Shown here in pieces: positions 6,012-13,272 of a stretch of DNA of 13,489 nt. Origin of the DNA: Candidatus Cloacimonadota bacterium (GTDB lineage: Bacteria; Cloacimonadota; Cloacimonadia; Cloacimonadales; TCS61); the NCBI GenBank assembly GCA_030596265.1, contig JAUVKM010000025.1, positions 1 through 13,489 on the forward strand, read 5' to 3'. Under the pieces are notes generated by a model that made no database searches, had not been told where the DNA came from, and saw only the letters and a list, made by a program, of their open reading frames with translations. The position numbers and the translations under genes were made by a program. Each line of letters begins with the position of its first letter. The first letter of the stretch is position 1.

Positions 6012-6236
6012 GACAAGTAAGTTTGCATCCAGAGTGAAATTTTAAAAACCCTCTTTAATAAGCCATAGGCTTATAAATTCTCCCTTTCCGTCTTCTATAA
6101 ATCGGCTTTACTGAGTAAAACTATTTCTCTTATACTCCGCCGTGACAAACCGAGGGGAGACAGCACAGTAGATTATTTTTTTCTGTGTTCTCCGCATGCC
6201 CGGCGTAGCCTTGGCGAAAACTGGTGCACTCTGTGG
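6012..6236. repeat. Mosaic of repeat-like intergenic DNA downstream of the yigZ-family gene
   Basis: About 225 bp without a gene. It contains a 7-bp palindrome (TAAGCC-ATA-GGCTTA, 6058-6074) and TTTAC-TGA-GTAAA near 6105-6117. Local G+C is higher at 6136-6162 and 6193-6232. The end reads CTCTGTGGTTATTC after CTGTGTTCTCCGC, resembling the dispersed CACAGAG-type repeats of other genomes (a resemblance from memory). The sudden GC shift and patchwork of palindromes suggest nested repeat insertions. No tRNA or terminator recognised. Confidence 0.35.
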
Positions 6237-6854
6237 TTATTCTTTTTTATTCGATTCTAAAATTTTCAGCTTCCCGGCTCTTTCCAATTCAATCAGATAC
6301 TTTTCTAGATCATCTTTAAGGTGTTCTTCAATTGAAATTGAGATTGTAACATCTGCTGCATATTCTACTTTACTTACTTCAGCTTTTAATTGCTTTATTT
6401 TATATTTGAGTTGATCGGCAAGATCATATCCACAAGAAATTTTGTAAGAAGATAATTTTATTAATTTCTTAAGTGGTATAATTCCAATTGCTGCTTCAAC
6501 CGTTTCACCATAAGCTTCTATAAGACCGCGTATACCGAGTTTCACTCCGCCAAAATAGCGTGTTACAACTGCCACAATATTGGTCATTTCATGTTTTTTT
6601 AAAACATTCAGCATTGGCTGCCCTGCAGTGCCGGATGGTTCTCCCGCATCGGATGAATGAAAACTTTCACCCTTCTCACCCACAATATATGCCCAGCAAT
6701 TATGATTTGCAGTTTTGTACTCAGCAGCAATTTTAGAAATATACTCTTTTGCTTCCTGCATTGTTTTAACATAATGCAAATGAGCGATGAAGGTTGATCG
6801 TTTAATTTTGAGTTCTTTCTCTCTATCTTTTGTTACGGAATAATAATATTTCAT
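6237..6854 (-). CDS. yigZ: YigZ/IMPACT family protein (UPF0029)
   Basis: 205 residues, the standard length for the family (E. coli YigZ is about the same). Clear signatures: ANHNCWAYIVG at 49-59, SSDAGEPSGTAGQPMLNVL at 67-85 and VTRYFGGVKLG at 97-107, followed by a smaller C-terminal alpha/beta domain (about 135-205). The family shares the IMPACT fold found in eukaryotic GCN1 inhibitors. In bacteria its role is unsettled, with links to nucleic-acid binding or translation stress. Cytoplasmic. No strong Shine-Dalgarno precedes the ATG (GCTTAACAAAATG). It lies 71 bp downstream of the SNF2 ORF with a large hairpin in between, so it may have its own promoter or be expressed by read-through. Confidence 0.92.
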   Translation of the reverse strand: MKYYYSVTKDREKELKIKRSTFIAHLHYVKTMQEAKEYISKIAAEYKTANHNCWAYIVGEKGESFHSSDAGEPSGTAGQPMLNVLKKHEMTNIVAVVTRYFGGVKLGIRGLIEAYGETVEAAIGIIPLKKLIKLSSYKISCGYDLADQLKYKIKQLKAEVSKVEYAADVTISISIEEHLKDDLEKYLIELERAGKLKILESNKKE

Positions 6855-6874
6855 TTTGTTAAGCTAAACAATAA

Positions 6875-6927
6875 AACCATTGCGAAGGTTAAGAAAACCA
6901 AGAAATTCAATAACCATTCGCAAGGTT
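6875..6927 (-). terminator. Symmetric 15-bp hairpin at the end of the SNF2 gene
   Basis: AACCATTGCGAAGGTT (6875-6890) and AACCATTCGCAAGGTT (6912-6927) pair over 15 bp, with one bulged A on each side, around a 21-base loop. The hairpin swallows the SNF2 stop codon. On the minus strand it is followed by TTATTGTTT, a moderate U-rich tail, so it may end SNF2 transcription or weaken read-through into the yigZ-family gene. The two arms are also near-identical as direct repeats (13 of 16). Confidence 0.45.
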
Positions 6928-9358
6928 AATACTCCAATAACTTACGTAATTGTTCGGCATCCATTTTCTTAATTACGCTTTGACCTTCTTCAATAATATT
7001 ATCAAACATCATTTTCTTATTTTGTTGCAGATCAAGTATCTTCTCTTCTATTGTTCCTTTTGTAATGATCTTATAAACCATCACTTTTTTTGTTTGACCA
7101 ATTCTGTGAGCTCTATCTATAGCTTGATTTTCACCCATTGGGTTCCACCATGGATCAACTATTATCACAGTATCGGCAGAAGTCAGATTCAAACCATAAC
7201 CTCCTGTTTTCAAGCTTATGAGAAAGGTTCGAATATTGTTGTTATTATTAAAATTATCAATCACTTTTTGTCTGTTCTTGACTGAACCATCCATATATTC
7301 ATAAGTGATTTTTTCTTCTTTTAACATCTTCCTTAAAATTTTCAGCATTTGTACAAATTGACTGAAAATCAACAGTTTCTTTCCACCTTCTACAGCATCA
7401 ACAATGATTTCACGCAAGAGTTCAAGTTTGCCTGAAAATTCAATATTCTCTTTGAGATCTTTATCAACAAGATGAGGATGATTACAAATCTGACGCAATT
7501 TGGTGAGAGCTGCCAGAATATGGAGATATTTATTCCCAACATTCTCAGTATCCAAATATCTATTTTTCACTTCTTCAAGGATCTGGAGATACATTTTTTC
7601 CTGAACCGGTGTAAGTTTGCAATAAACCTGCTGTACCTGTTTATCGGGAAGCTCTATTAAAACATCATTCTTCTTTCTTCTTAAAATAAATGGAGAAACA
7701 AGCATTTTGAGTTTATCATTACTTTCTTTTAGCTTAGTCGGATCATTCTTGTATTTACTAATGAAGTTTTTTGATTTTGGTAAATAACCCGGCATCAGGA
7801 AATCAAAAATAGACCATAATTCAGTTGGATTGTTTTCAATTGGAGTTCCCGAAAGCGCACAACGATGTTTTGCTTTCAACTTTTTCACAGCCTTTGTTCG
7901 CAAAGCTAAAGGATTTTTAATATGTTGCGCTTCATCTAAAATTATATAATCGAACTCAATTTCAGAAAGATCTTCAATGTCATTCTGAATGATTGAATAC
8001 GAAGCAAAAAGAAGATTCACATTCAGATTTTCTAATATTTGCTTTCTCTCTTTCTGATTACCCTCATACAACGTATAAGAAAGACTTTTATTGAATTTGT
8101 TAATTTCTGCAGCCCAATTAAAAAGAAGCGTTTTAGGACAGATTACTATAGATCTTGAGTTTGCAGGAAGATCGGAGAGTATAGAAATGGATTGAATTGT
8201 TTTACCTAATCCCATTTCATCTGCTAGAATTCCGGAAAGTTCGAATCGTTCCAGCATTTTCATCCAATGATACCCAGCTTTTTGATAACTTCTCATTACA
8301 GGTCTAAGTATAGAAGTAATATTAGTTCGTTCATCCAATCTTCTCTTGAGGATTGCAGTGAACATCTCTTCTAGATACGAATCTCCCTCGATTTTGATAC
8401 CGCTATTTATTGTATTTAACTGATAAACATAAGGCAAATTATAGATGGAAAGTTTAAATGCTTCGCTTGGTGTTTTTTTGCTTTTATTTATTAATTTTTC
8501 AATTTCTAAGAAGGCAGTTTTATTCTCAAAATACAGTAATCTGCCATCTTCTAATTTCAGGAACTTTTCTTTTGTTTCAAAAAATTCTTTTAATTCCTGA
8601 TGTGTAAATTTTATATCTTTGTAATTATATTCGACATCGTATTCAAACCAATCGATCCTTTTTGTTTGTTTCGTTCTTATCACCGGTTTAAGATCAACTT
8701 TATAAATAAACTCTTTCTTCAATTCATCTGAAAGTTGTATATTCCAAGAAGGATCTGCATTTTCAAAAATGATTTTCTTTAACGCATCAATATTTTCCTG
8801 TCCTTCAAATATCAGCTGTGAATTTTCTTCTAACTTATGGGTTTTAGATTCAGGTAATTTATTTACAAAATAAAAGATTTCATATTTGATCTGCGGTGGA
8901 ATATAGAACCAGGTAACTTCTCCATCTTGGTCATATCTCACAAGCTCTACAGGTAGACGAATTGCAGACATTGGAATCTCGTTTCCGTTGGAATAATCTA
9001 AGATTCCATTTAATATTATCCTCTCATTTTCCTTAAATAATTTATAGGTAATTGTAGGAGTGTTATGGTAAACTTCAGGAATTTCAATATCTTCATCGAA
9101 ATCCAGATAGCATTTCATAAGGCCTAATTGCCGTGCCACAACAGAGTATAAATAAACAAGATCCGTTTTTTTTAGAATATATCCATCTGCGAAAATTTTC
9201 TTGGAAATACTAATTTTAAATGGTAAATTTATAGAATTGACCATGTTCTTAATAAAGATGTAGGTCGTCTTTCCTGAAAAGACTGCGGAGATCTGTTCTG
9301 CATTAGATATTTTAAGTATATATTTATTAGATTCATATCTACTTACCTGAAAATTCAT
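6926..9358 (-). CDS. SNF2-family DNA helicase/ATPase, C-terminal part of a split gene
   Basis: The 810-residue ORF holds a complete SWI2/SNF2 motor that uses ATP to translocate on double-stranded DNA. Motif I is ILADEMGLGKT (377-387), motif II DEAQH (475-479), motif III SGTPIENN (503-510), motif V SLKTGGYGLNLT (715-726) and motif VI QAIDRAHRIGQ (745-755). Residues 1-350 form the bacterial SNF2-associated region. The ATG at 9358 has no Shine-Dalgarno. Upstream, the frame stays open for 13 codons (TGDNIKFSDDEFR) back to a TAA at 9398-9400, and beyond that TAA the same frame is the SWIM-finger ORF. The start region matches the middle of the family's usual domain, not an N terminus. I infer that this and the upstream ORF were one gene of about 1,059 codons. 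All motor motifs are intact, so the break is recent or the two parts still work. Confidence 0.85.
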   Translation of the reverse strand: MNFQVSRYESNKYILKISNAEQISAVFSGKTTYIFIKNMVNSINLPFKISISKKIFADGYILKKTDLVYLYSVVARQLGLMKCYLDFDEDIEIPEVYHNTPTITYKLFKENERIILNGILDYSNGNEIPMSAIRLPVELVRYDQDGEVTWFYIPPQIKYEIFYFVNKLPESKTHKLEENSQLIFEGQENIDALKKIIFENADPSWNIQLSDELKKEFIYKVDLKPVIRTKQTKRIDWFEYDVEYNYKDIKFTHQELKEFFETKEKFLKLEDGRLLYFENKTAFLEIEKLINKSKKTPSEAFKLSIYNLPYVYQLNTINSGIKIEGDSYLEEMFTAILKRRLDERTNITSILRPVMRSYQKAGYHWMKMLERFELSGILADEMGLGKTIQSISILSDLPANSRSIVICPKTLLFNWAAEINKFNKSLSYTLYEGNQKERKQILENLNVNLLFASYSIIQNDIEDLSEIEFDYIILDEAQHIKNPLALRTKAVKKLKAKHRCALSGTPIENNPTELWSIFDFLMPGYLPKSKNFISKYKNDPTKLKESNDKLKMLVSPFILRRKKNDVLIELPDKQVQQVYCKLTPVQEKMYLQILEEVKNRYLDTENVGNKYLHILAALTKLRQICNHPHLVDKDLKENIEFSGKLELLREIIVDAVEGGKKLLIFSQFVQMLKILRKMLKEEKITYEYMDGSVKNRQKVIDNFNNNNNIRTFLISLKTGGYGLNLTSADTVIIVDPWWNPMGENQAIDRAHRIGQTKKVMVYKIITKGTIEEKILDLQQNKKMMFDNIIEEGQSVIKKMDAEQLRKLLEY

Positions 9359-9397
9359 TCTAAATTCATCATCGGAAAATTTGATGTTGTCACCGGT

Positions 9398-10105
9398 TTA
9401 TTTGATGTAAACTTTATTCTGCATGTTCTTGAGGATATTTATAATGTTTATGAATTTATGCTTATAGATTGTAAAAAAAGTGCCCTTTCGGCTGAATGAA
9501 CACTTATTCTTATATAATAATCTCAGTAATTCCAGCTCTTCCGATGATAATGCTTTCATTTGCTTTTCTGCTTGAGGAATTAAAATAATATCTTCTTCTT
9601 TAAAATCTCCATCAGCACAAATACAAGCAATTATTCTTATTAAGAGTGGCTTGTAACTCTTCATATTGAATCGGATCTTATCGGTTTTATTATTATAAAT
9701 ATCGCTGACCTCGATCTTTGCATTTAATACAGTTCTCTGCCAAAACTCATTGTAATCTAATAAACTTGTATGATAAGTTTGAACTGAACTCTTCTCCAAC
9801 ATATCCGTAGAGAGAAAATTATACGCATATTTAATAATGGAAAGATAGTGCCGGCATTCTTTGTCGTCACATTCTGAGCAGGAGTGATTAATTATTTTTT
9901 CACTTTTCTTATCATAAAGGATTTCCATCTTTGCCGGGAAGGTATACTTTTTCGCTGGCACCGCTTCAAATCTGAAAACAATGTTCTTATTTTCATCAAG
10001 ATAATTCTTATAGATCAAATCGTCTTTCATTAACCTGATGAGCGAACTTTTAAAAAACCATGAATTGGAGTTTTCATGATATTCCTTACCAAATAATCTT
10101 GCCAT
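9398..10105 (-). CDS. SWIM-like zinc-finger protein, N-terminal part of a split SNF2 gene
   Basis: 235 residues. C76-x2-C79-x4-C84-x-H86, followed by hydrophobic residues, is a SWIM-type zinc finger, though a variant of the usual CxCxnCxH. SWIM fingers sit at the N terminus of bacterial SNF2 proteins and are thought to bind DNA or partners. The rest (about 110-235) is mixed alpha/beta and ends FINIINILKNMQNKVYIK before TAA. The downstream SNF2 ORF is in the same frame and its open sequence continues this segment naturally, so the TAA is the only barrier. Start well supported: GGAG sits 6 bases before the ATG at 10105. No other stop falls in the 747 bp between the two ATGs. Alternatively it is a genuine two-gene split, with the motor subunit recruited by this protein. 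Confidence 0.75.
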   Translation of the reverse strand: MARLFGKEYHENSNSWFFKSSLIRLMKDDLIYKNYLDENKNIVFRFEAVPAKKYTFPAKMEILYDKKSEKIINHSCSECDDKECRHYLSIIKYAYNFLSTDMLEKSSVQTYHTSLLDYNEFWQRTVLNAKIEVSDIYNNKTDKIRFNMKSYKPLLIRIIACICADGDFKEEDIILIPQAEKQMKALSSEELELLRLLYKNKCSFSRKGTFFTIYKHKFINIINILKNMQNKVYIK

Positions 10106-10143
10106 TTTATCTCCAGATCGAGTTATTATTTAATCAATCTGCT

Positions 10144-10171
10144 AATTTAATTAATTTGCTTATAAAGTCAA
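10144..10171 (-). promoter_or_regulatory. Candidate promoter of the SWIM/SNF2 unit
   Basis: On the minus strand TTGACT (10166-10171) and TAAATT (10144-10149) are 16 bases apart, matching a sigma-70-type promoter at 5/6 and 4/6 positions. It lies about 40 bp upstream of the ATG. AT-rich DNA makes chance matches common. Confidence 0.3.
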
Positions 10172-10202
10172 GTGATAAAAATGTTGAACGGTGCTTATAA
10201 AG
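10157..10202. repeat. Direct repeat TGCTTATAAAG in the divergent promoter region
   Basis: An 11-base word, TGCTTATAAAG, occurs exactly at 10157-10167 and 10192-10202, 35 bases apart, in the 212-bp region between the divergent SWIM/SNF2 and hutI genes. The first copy abuts the candidate -35 box of the minus-strand promoter. It may be a pair of binding sites for a regulator, or chance in AT-rich DNA. Confidence 0.3.
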
Positions 10203-10280
10203 CAGGTTTTAATAGATGATCAGATATGAATAAAACAATAACCTCAACATTTATTAATAATTCACTTGCGTATATTTATT

Positions 10281-10286
10281 TATAAT
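10281..10286 (+). promoter_or_regulatory. Candidate -10 box for hutI
   Basis: A perfect TATAAT 31 bases upstream of the hutI ATG, which gives a leader of roughly 25 bases. No good -35 box is seen at 16-18 bases (only AT-rich sequence), so the element may rely on an activator, or be chance. Confidence 0.35.
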
Positions 10287-10317
10287 TAAAATCTACAGAA
10301 AAATTTGAGGTGTTTTC

Positions 10318-11562
10318 ATGAAAGCTGATTTATTGATCATTAATGCAAAAGAATTACTTACACTAACAGGTTCGAGCAGTCCAAGAACCGGAACGGAAAT
10401 GAATGAACTCGGAATAATTAATAATGGTGCAATTGCTGTAAAAGATGATAAAATTATTGCTGTCGGTCCTACAGAAGAAATTATAGAAGATTTCCAAGCT
10501 GAAAAAGTAATCAATGCTTCAGATAAAGTTGTAATGCCTGGTTTTGTGGACCCGCATACACATCCGATTTTTAAACAGACACGTGAAAATGAATTTGAAA
10601 TGCGCATTTTGGGGAAATCGTACGTGGAGATCTCACAGAGCGGAGGTGGAATTCGTTCGAGTATATCCGGAGTTCGTGAGACTTCTGAAGAAGAATTATA
10701 TCAGCTGGCAGAAAAAAGAATTAATAAGATCATTTCTAATGGGACGACAACTCTGGAAGCAAAAAGTGGTTATGGATTATCTACGGAAAGTGAAATTAAA
10801 ATGCTCAAAGTTATTAAAAAATTAAATGAAAATCTGCCTATTGACATAATCTCCACTTTTCTGGGTGCTCATGAATTCCCCATAGAATACAAAGATGATA
10901 AAGAAAAATACATCTACATTCTAATGAATGAAATGATGCCAAAAATTAGAGAATTAAAATTGGCTGAATATTGTGATATTTTCACAGAAGATCATGTTTA
11001 CAATATCGAGCAATCCCGCAGAATATTAAATCGAGCAAAAGAATTGGGTTTTAAAATCCGCATGCATGCTGATGAGATAAAACCAATAGGTGGTGCAGAA
11101 CTTGCAGCTGAAGTTGGTGCAGTTTCTGCCGACCATCTCGGGGCTGCTTCTGATGAAGGAATAAAAGCGATGCGTGATAATGGAGTTATCGCAATTCTTC
11201 TTCCAGGTACGATCTTTTCTCTCGGCATGAAATCTTACGCCAGAGCACGCGACATGATAGAAGCAGGGTTGACTGTTGCTTTAGCCACTGATTTTAATCC
11301 GGGAAGCTGTAATTGTGATAGTATGCAATTTGTTATTACTCTTGCTTGTTTACAAATGAAAATGACACCGGCAGAAGCTATAACTGCATCAACAATAAAT
11401 GCGGCTTATTCTTTAGGTTTGGGAGATAAGATTGGGAGTATAGAGATTGGGAAAAAAGCCGATATTTTAATAATGGATATGCCTTCACATCAATATCTGC
11501 CATATCATTTTGGATCGAATAATGTTGAAACTGTTATTAAGAATGGAAAAGTTATTAGATAA
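10318..11562 (+). CDS. hutI: Imidazolonepropionase (histidine degradation)
   Basis: HutI hydrolyses 4-imidazolone-5-propanoate to N-formimino-L-glutamate, the third step of histidine breakdown. The 414-residue length is standard. Metal ligands and active-site motifs are all present: H80-T-H82 in PGFVDPHTHPIF, the substrate loop SGGGIRSS (108-115), SGYGL (150-154), FLGAHEFP (181-188), H250-ADE253, SADHL (270-274) and D325 in LATDFNPGS. An N-terminal and C-terminal beta-sandwich typical of amidohydrolases flanks the barrel. The start is supported by GAGGT (10307-10311), 6 bases before the ATG. It stands alone: no hutH, hutU or ftcD is seen within the window, so the pathway genes are dispersed. 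Cytoplasmic. Confidence 0.96.
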   Translation: MKADLLIINAKELLTLTGSSSPRTGTEMNELGIINNGAIAVKDDKIIAVGPTEEIIEDFQAEKVINASDKVVMPGFVDPHTHPIFKQTRENEFEMRILGKSYVEISQSGGGIRSSISGVRETSEEELYQLAEKRINKIISNGTTTLEAKSGYGLSTESEIKMLKVIKKLNENLPIDIISTFLGAHEFPIEYKDDKEKYIYILMNEMMPKIRELKLAEYCDIFTEDHVYNIEQSRRILNRAKELGFKIRMHADEIKPIGGAELAAEVGAVSADHLGAASDEGIKAMRDNGVIAILLPGTIFSLGMKSYARARDMIEAGLTVALATDFNPGSCNCDSMQFVITLACLQMKMTPAEAITASTINAAYSLGLGDKIGSIEIGKKADILIMDMPSHQYLPYHFGSNNVETVIKNGKVIR

Positions 11563-11566
11563 ATAA

Positions 11567-11604
11567 AAAAGCCTTCAATATTTCTTAAAATCTTGAAGAC
11601 TTTT
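11567..11604. terminator. Bidirectional terminator between hutI and the TPR gene
   Basis: Stem AAAAG-c-CTTCAA / TTGAAG-a-CTTTT (11 pairs, one mismatch) with a 14-base loop, starting 4 bases after the hutI stop. The flanking A/T runs give U-tracts on both strands: CTTTTGCTTAATATTTTT on plus and CTTTTTTATTTAT on minus. It fits the convergent gene arrangement. Confidence 0.75.
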
Positions 11605-11618
11605 GCTTAATATTTTTC

Positions 11619-12365
11619 TTACTTCAATTTGTTAAGTAATTCCGCAGCTTCTTTCTGCATCAATTTATCTGCATCATCGAATGGTGTCATTTCGGTAGCA
11701 ATTTGTAAATATTTTTTTGCCTCTTCTTTATTTTTCAGCTTTATATATGCTTTACCTATCCATAAGTAATGACGAACTTCATCATCTTTAGCTTCGATTG
11801 CTTTTTTGTAAAATTCAACTGACTCTTCAAAACTGGCTTTTGGTGGAGTTTCATAAACAATTTTTGCAACTGTTCTTTCAATCCAGCTAAGATCTGCAAG
11901 CTCATAATGCCATCTGCCAAGTAAATGTAACGAACCATCATATGTTGGATCAAGCTCAATCGCTTTCAAACCGTATTCTTCAACATCATAAGAATTTATG
12001 ATTTTCTGTTTTGTCCCTTCCAGCATTCCGATCTTACCAATAAGAGTAGCATACCAGTGATTTGCTCTGGCAGAATTTGGGTCTATCTTAACAGCTTTTT
12101 TTGCAGATTCAAATCCCGGATAAAAATGAGCTTTATGAATTTCTTCATCCTCAGTTTGATCTGCGATATCAAAATGAACCTGAGCCAATCTCCACAAGAT
12201 CTCTACATCTTCCGGAAATTCAGCAGACAGGTCTTCTAACTGTACCAATTCGGTTTCATATTCACTCGCATCGTGTAAAGCATCGATCTCAACTAATTCA
12301 GCTTGCGGTACTGCAATTAAAACTGTACTAACCAAAAACAACATGATAAAAGTAATAATTTTCAT
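11619..12365 (-). CDS. Exported TPR protein of the RMDN (regulator of microtubule dynamics)-like family
   Basis: 248 residues from the preferred start. The first 20 residues (KIITFIMLFLVSTVLIAVPQA) form a signal peptide. The rest is helical TPR repeats: FPEDVEILWRLAQVHFDIAD, AKKAVKIDPNSARANHWYAT, GLKAIELDPTYDGSLHLLGR and a last repeat with LWIGKAYIKLKNKEEAKKYL. The block HLLGRWHYELADLSWIERTVA followed by TPPKASFEESVEFYKKA is the hallmark of the RMDN/FAM82 family of eukaryotes and its bacterial relatives. No enzymatic residues seen; a periplasmic scaffold is likely. Start: AAGGA lies 7 bases before the ATG at 12365. An upstream in-frame ATG at 12380 has no ribosome site but forms an ATGA overlap with the previous gene, so it remains possible and would add five residues. 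Confidence 0.85.
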   Translation of the reverse strand: MKIITFIMLFLVSTVLIAVPQAELVEIDALHDASEYETELVQLEDLSAEFPEDVEILWRLAQVHFDIADQTEDEEIHKAHFYPGFESAKKAVKIDPNSARANHWYATLIGKIGMLEGTKQKIINSYDVEEYGLKAIELDPTYDGSLHLLGRWHYELADLSWIERTVAKIVYETPPKASFEESVEFYKKAIEAKDDEVRHYLWIGKAYIKLKNKEEAKKYLQIATEMTPFDDADKLMQKEAAELLNKLK

Positions 12366-12376
12366 AATTTCTTCCT

Positions 12377-12850
12377 TCATTTTTTAATTAATAATTCTTT
12401 TAAATGTTCAATATATTTTTCCGGACCACCATATTGAAATCCAGTTTGAGCGATCGGAGTACCATCTGGAGCTAATAATTGCACAGTTGGAAATCCCTTA
12501 ATATTAAATTTTGTTGCTAAATTCCTATTATAAGCTGAAGTTTCTGTTGGTAATTTAATATTCTTTGGAAAATCAATTGTTACCATAACCATATTTTCTG
12601 CAACATATTCCTGGAATACAGGTTTGGAATAAACTTCTTCTTCCAATTTCCAACACCATCCACACCAATCTGATCCAGTAAAATGGATAAAAATTGGGAT
12701 ATCTCTTTTCTGTGCAACTTCCTGAGCTTTCTCCAAGTTTGTAAACCAGACAATTTTATTCTCTTTGATCCCTTCTGGATTTTCTGCGATACACGCAGAG
12801 ATCATGATAAGTGTGATCACAATTGAAAAGATTATAACTCTTTTTGTCAT
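12377..12850 (-). CDS. Thioredoxin-fold lipoprotein
   Basis: 157 residues. A lipoprotein signal peptide (MTKRVIIFSIVITLIMISAC) ends with the lipobox ISAC, giving lipidation at C20 and membrane anchoring, with the domain outside the cytoplasm. The thioredoxin fold follows, with the redox motif C63-G-W-C66 in GSDWCGWCWKL and the cis-proline P121 in GFPTVQLL. The GSDWCGWC segment and the long helix after it (KLEEEVYSKPVFQEY) fit the Thioredoxin_7/DsbD-gamma-like group. Likely job: reducing or isomerising disulfides, or passing electrons to an envelope peroxidase or to methionine sulfoxide reductase. Its ATG overlaps the OsmC stop by ATGA, and GGAG sits 8 bases upstream. Its stop also overlaps the 12380 ATG of the next ORF. 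Confidence 0.9.
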   Translation of the reverse strand: MTKRVIIFSIVITLIMISACIAENPEGIKENKIVWFTNLEKAQEVAQKRDIPIFIHFTGSDWCGWCWKLEEEVYSKPVFQEYVAENMVMVTIDFPKNIKLPTETSAYNRNLATKFNIKGFPTVQLLAPDGTPIAQTGFQYGGPEKYIEHLKELLIKK

Positions 12851-13272
12851 ATTTCTTCTCCGTTGATATAGATTATTGTTATTAATTTAGACGATTTACG
12901 AAGCATCTCAGAAACTCCACAGTATCTGGTTTCAGATAATTCTACAGCTTTTTTTATTTTACTCTTAGATAGATCGGTTCCTATGAATTTGAATTCTATA
13001 GTTATTGTATGATAAATTTTAGGATGCTCTTCGGTAAGTTCTCCAGAAACAGCAATATTCAATTCGTATTCCGTTACTTTCATTTTTCCCAATATGGAGA
13101 CAACATCCATTCCGGTACATCCACCAAGTGAACTTAACAATAATCCTTTAGGACTTGGTCCTTTATTTTCTCCACCCACTCCTGCACCAGCATCGATAGT
13201 AAAATGGTGTCCGTTTAATTCAACATCAAACGCCATTTTATCGATAAATGTTACAGTTGATTTTTGTTTCAT
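12847..13272 (-). CDS. OsmC/Ohr-family peroxide-related protein
   Basis: 141 residues, the usual length. Two family cysteines are in place: C52 in SSLGGCTGMDVVSIL and C118 in ETRYCGVSEML. In Ohr and OsmC these reduce organic hydroperoxides with help from a dithiol donor. The surrounding sequence is more like the YhfA-type OsmC subgroup than like Ohr, so the substrate is not certain. No signal peptide; cytoplasmic. It is joined to its neighbours by ATGA overlaps on both sides and has AGGAAG about 9 bases before its ATG. The next gene, a thioredoxin-fold lipoprotein, could supply electrons, although the compartments differ. Confidence 0.9.
   Translation of the reverse strand: MKQKSTVTFIDKMAFDVELNGHHFTIDAGAGVGGENKGPSPKGLLLSSLGGCTGMDVVSILGKMKVTEYELNIAVSGELTEEHPKIYHTITIEFKFIGTDLSKSKIKKAVELSETRYCGVSEMLRKSSKLITIIYINGEEI

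Noticed and set aside
10998..11228. 76-residue minus-strand ORF inside hutI
   Set aside because: Antisense to strongly conserved hutI codons; a shadow frame.
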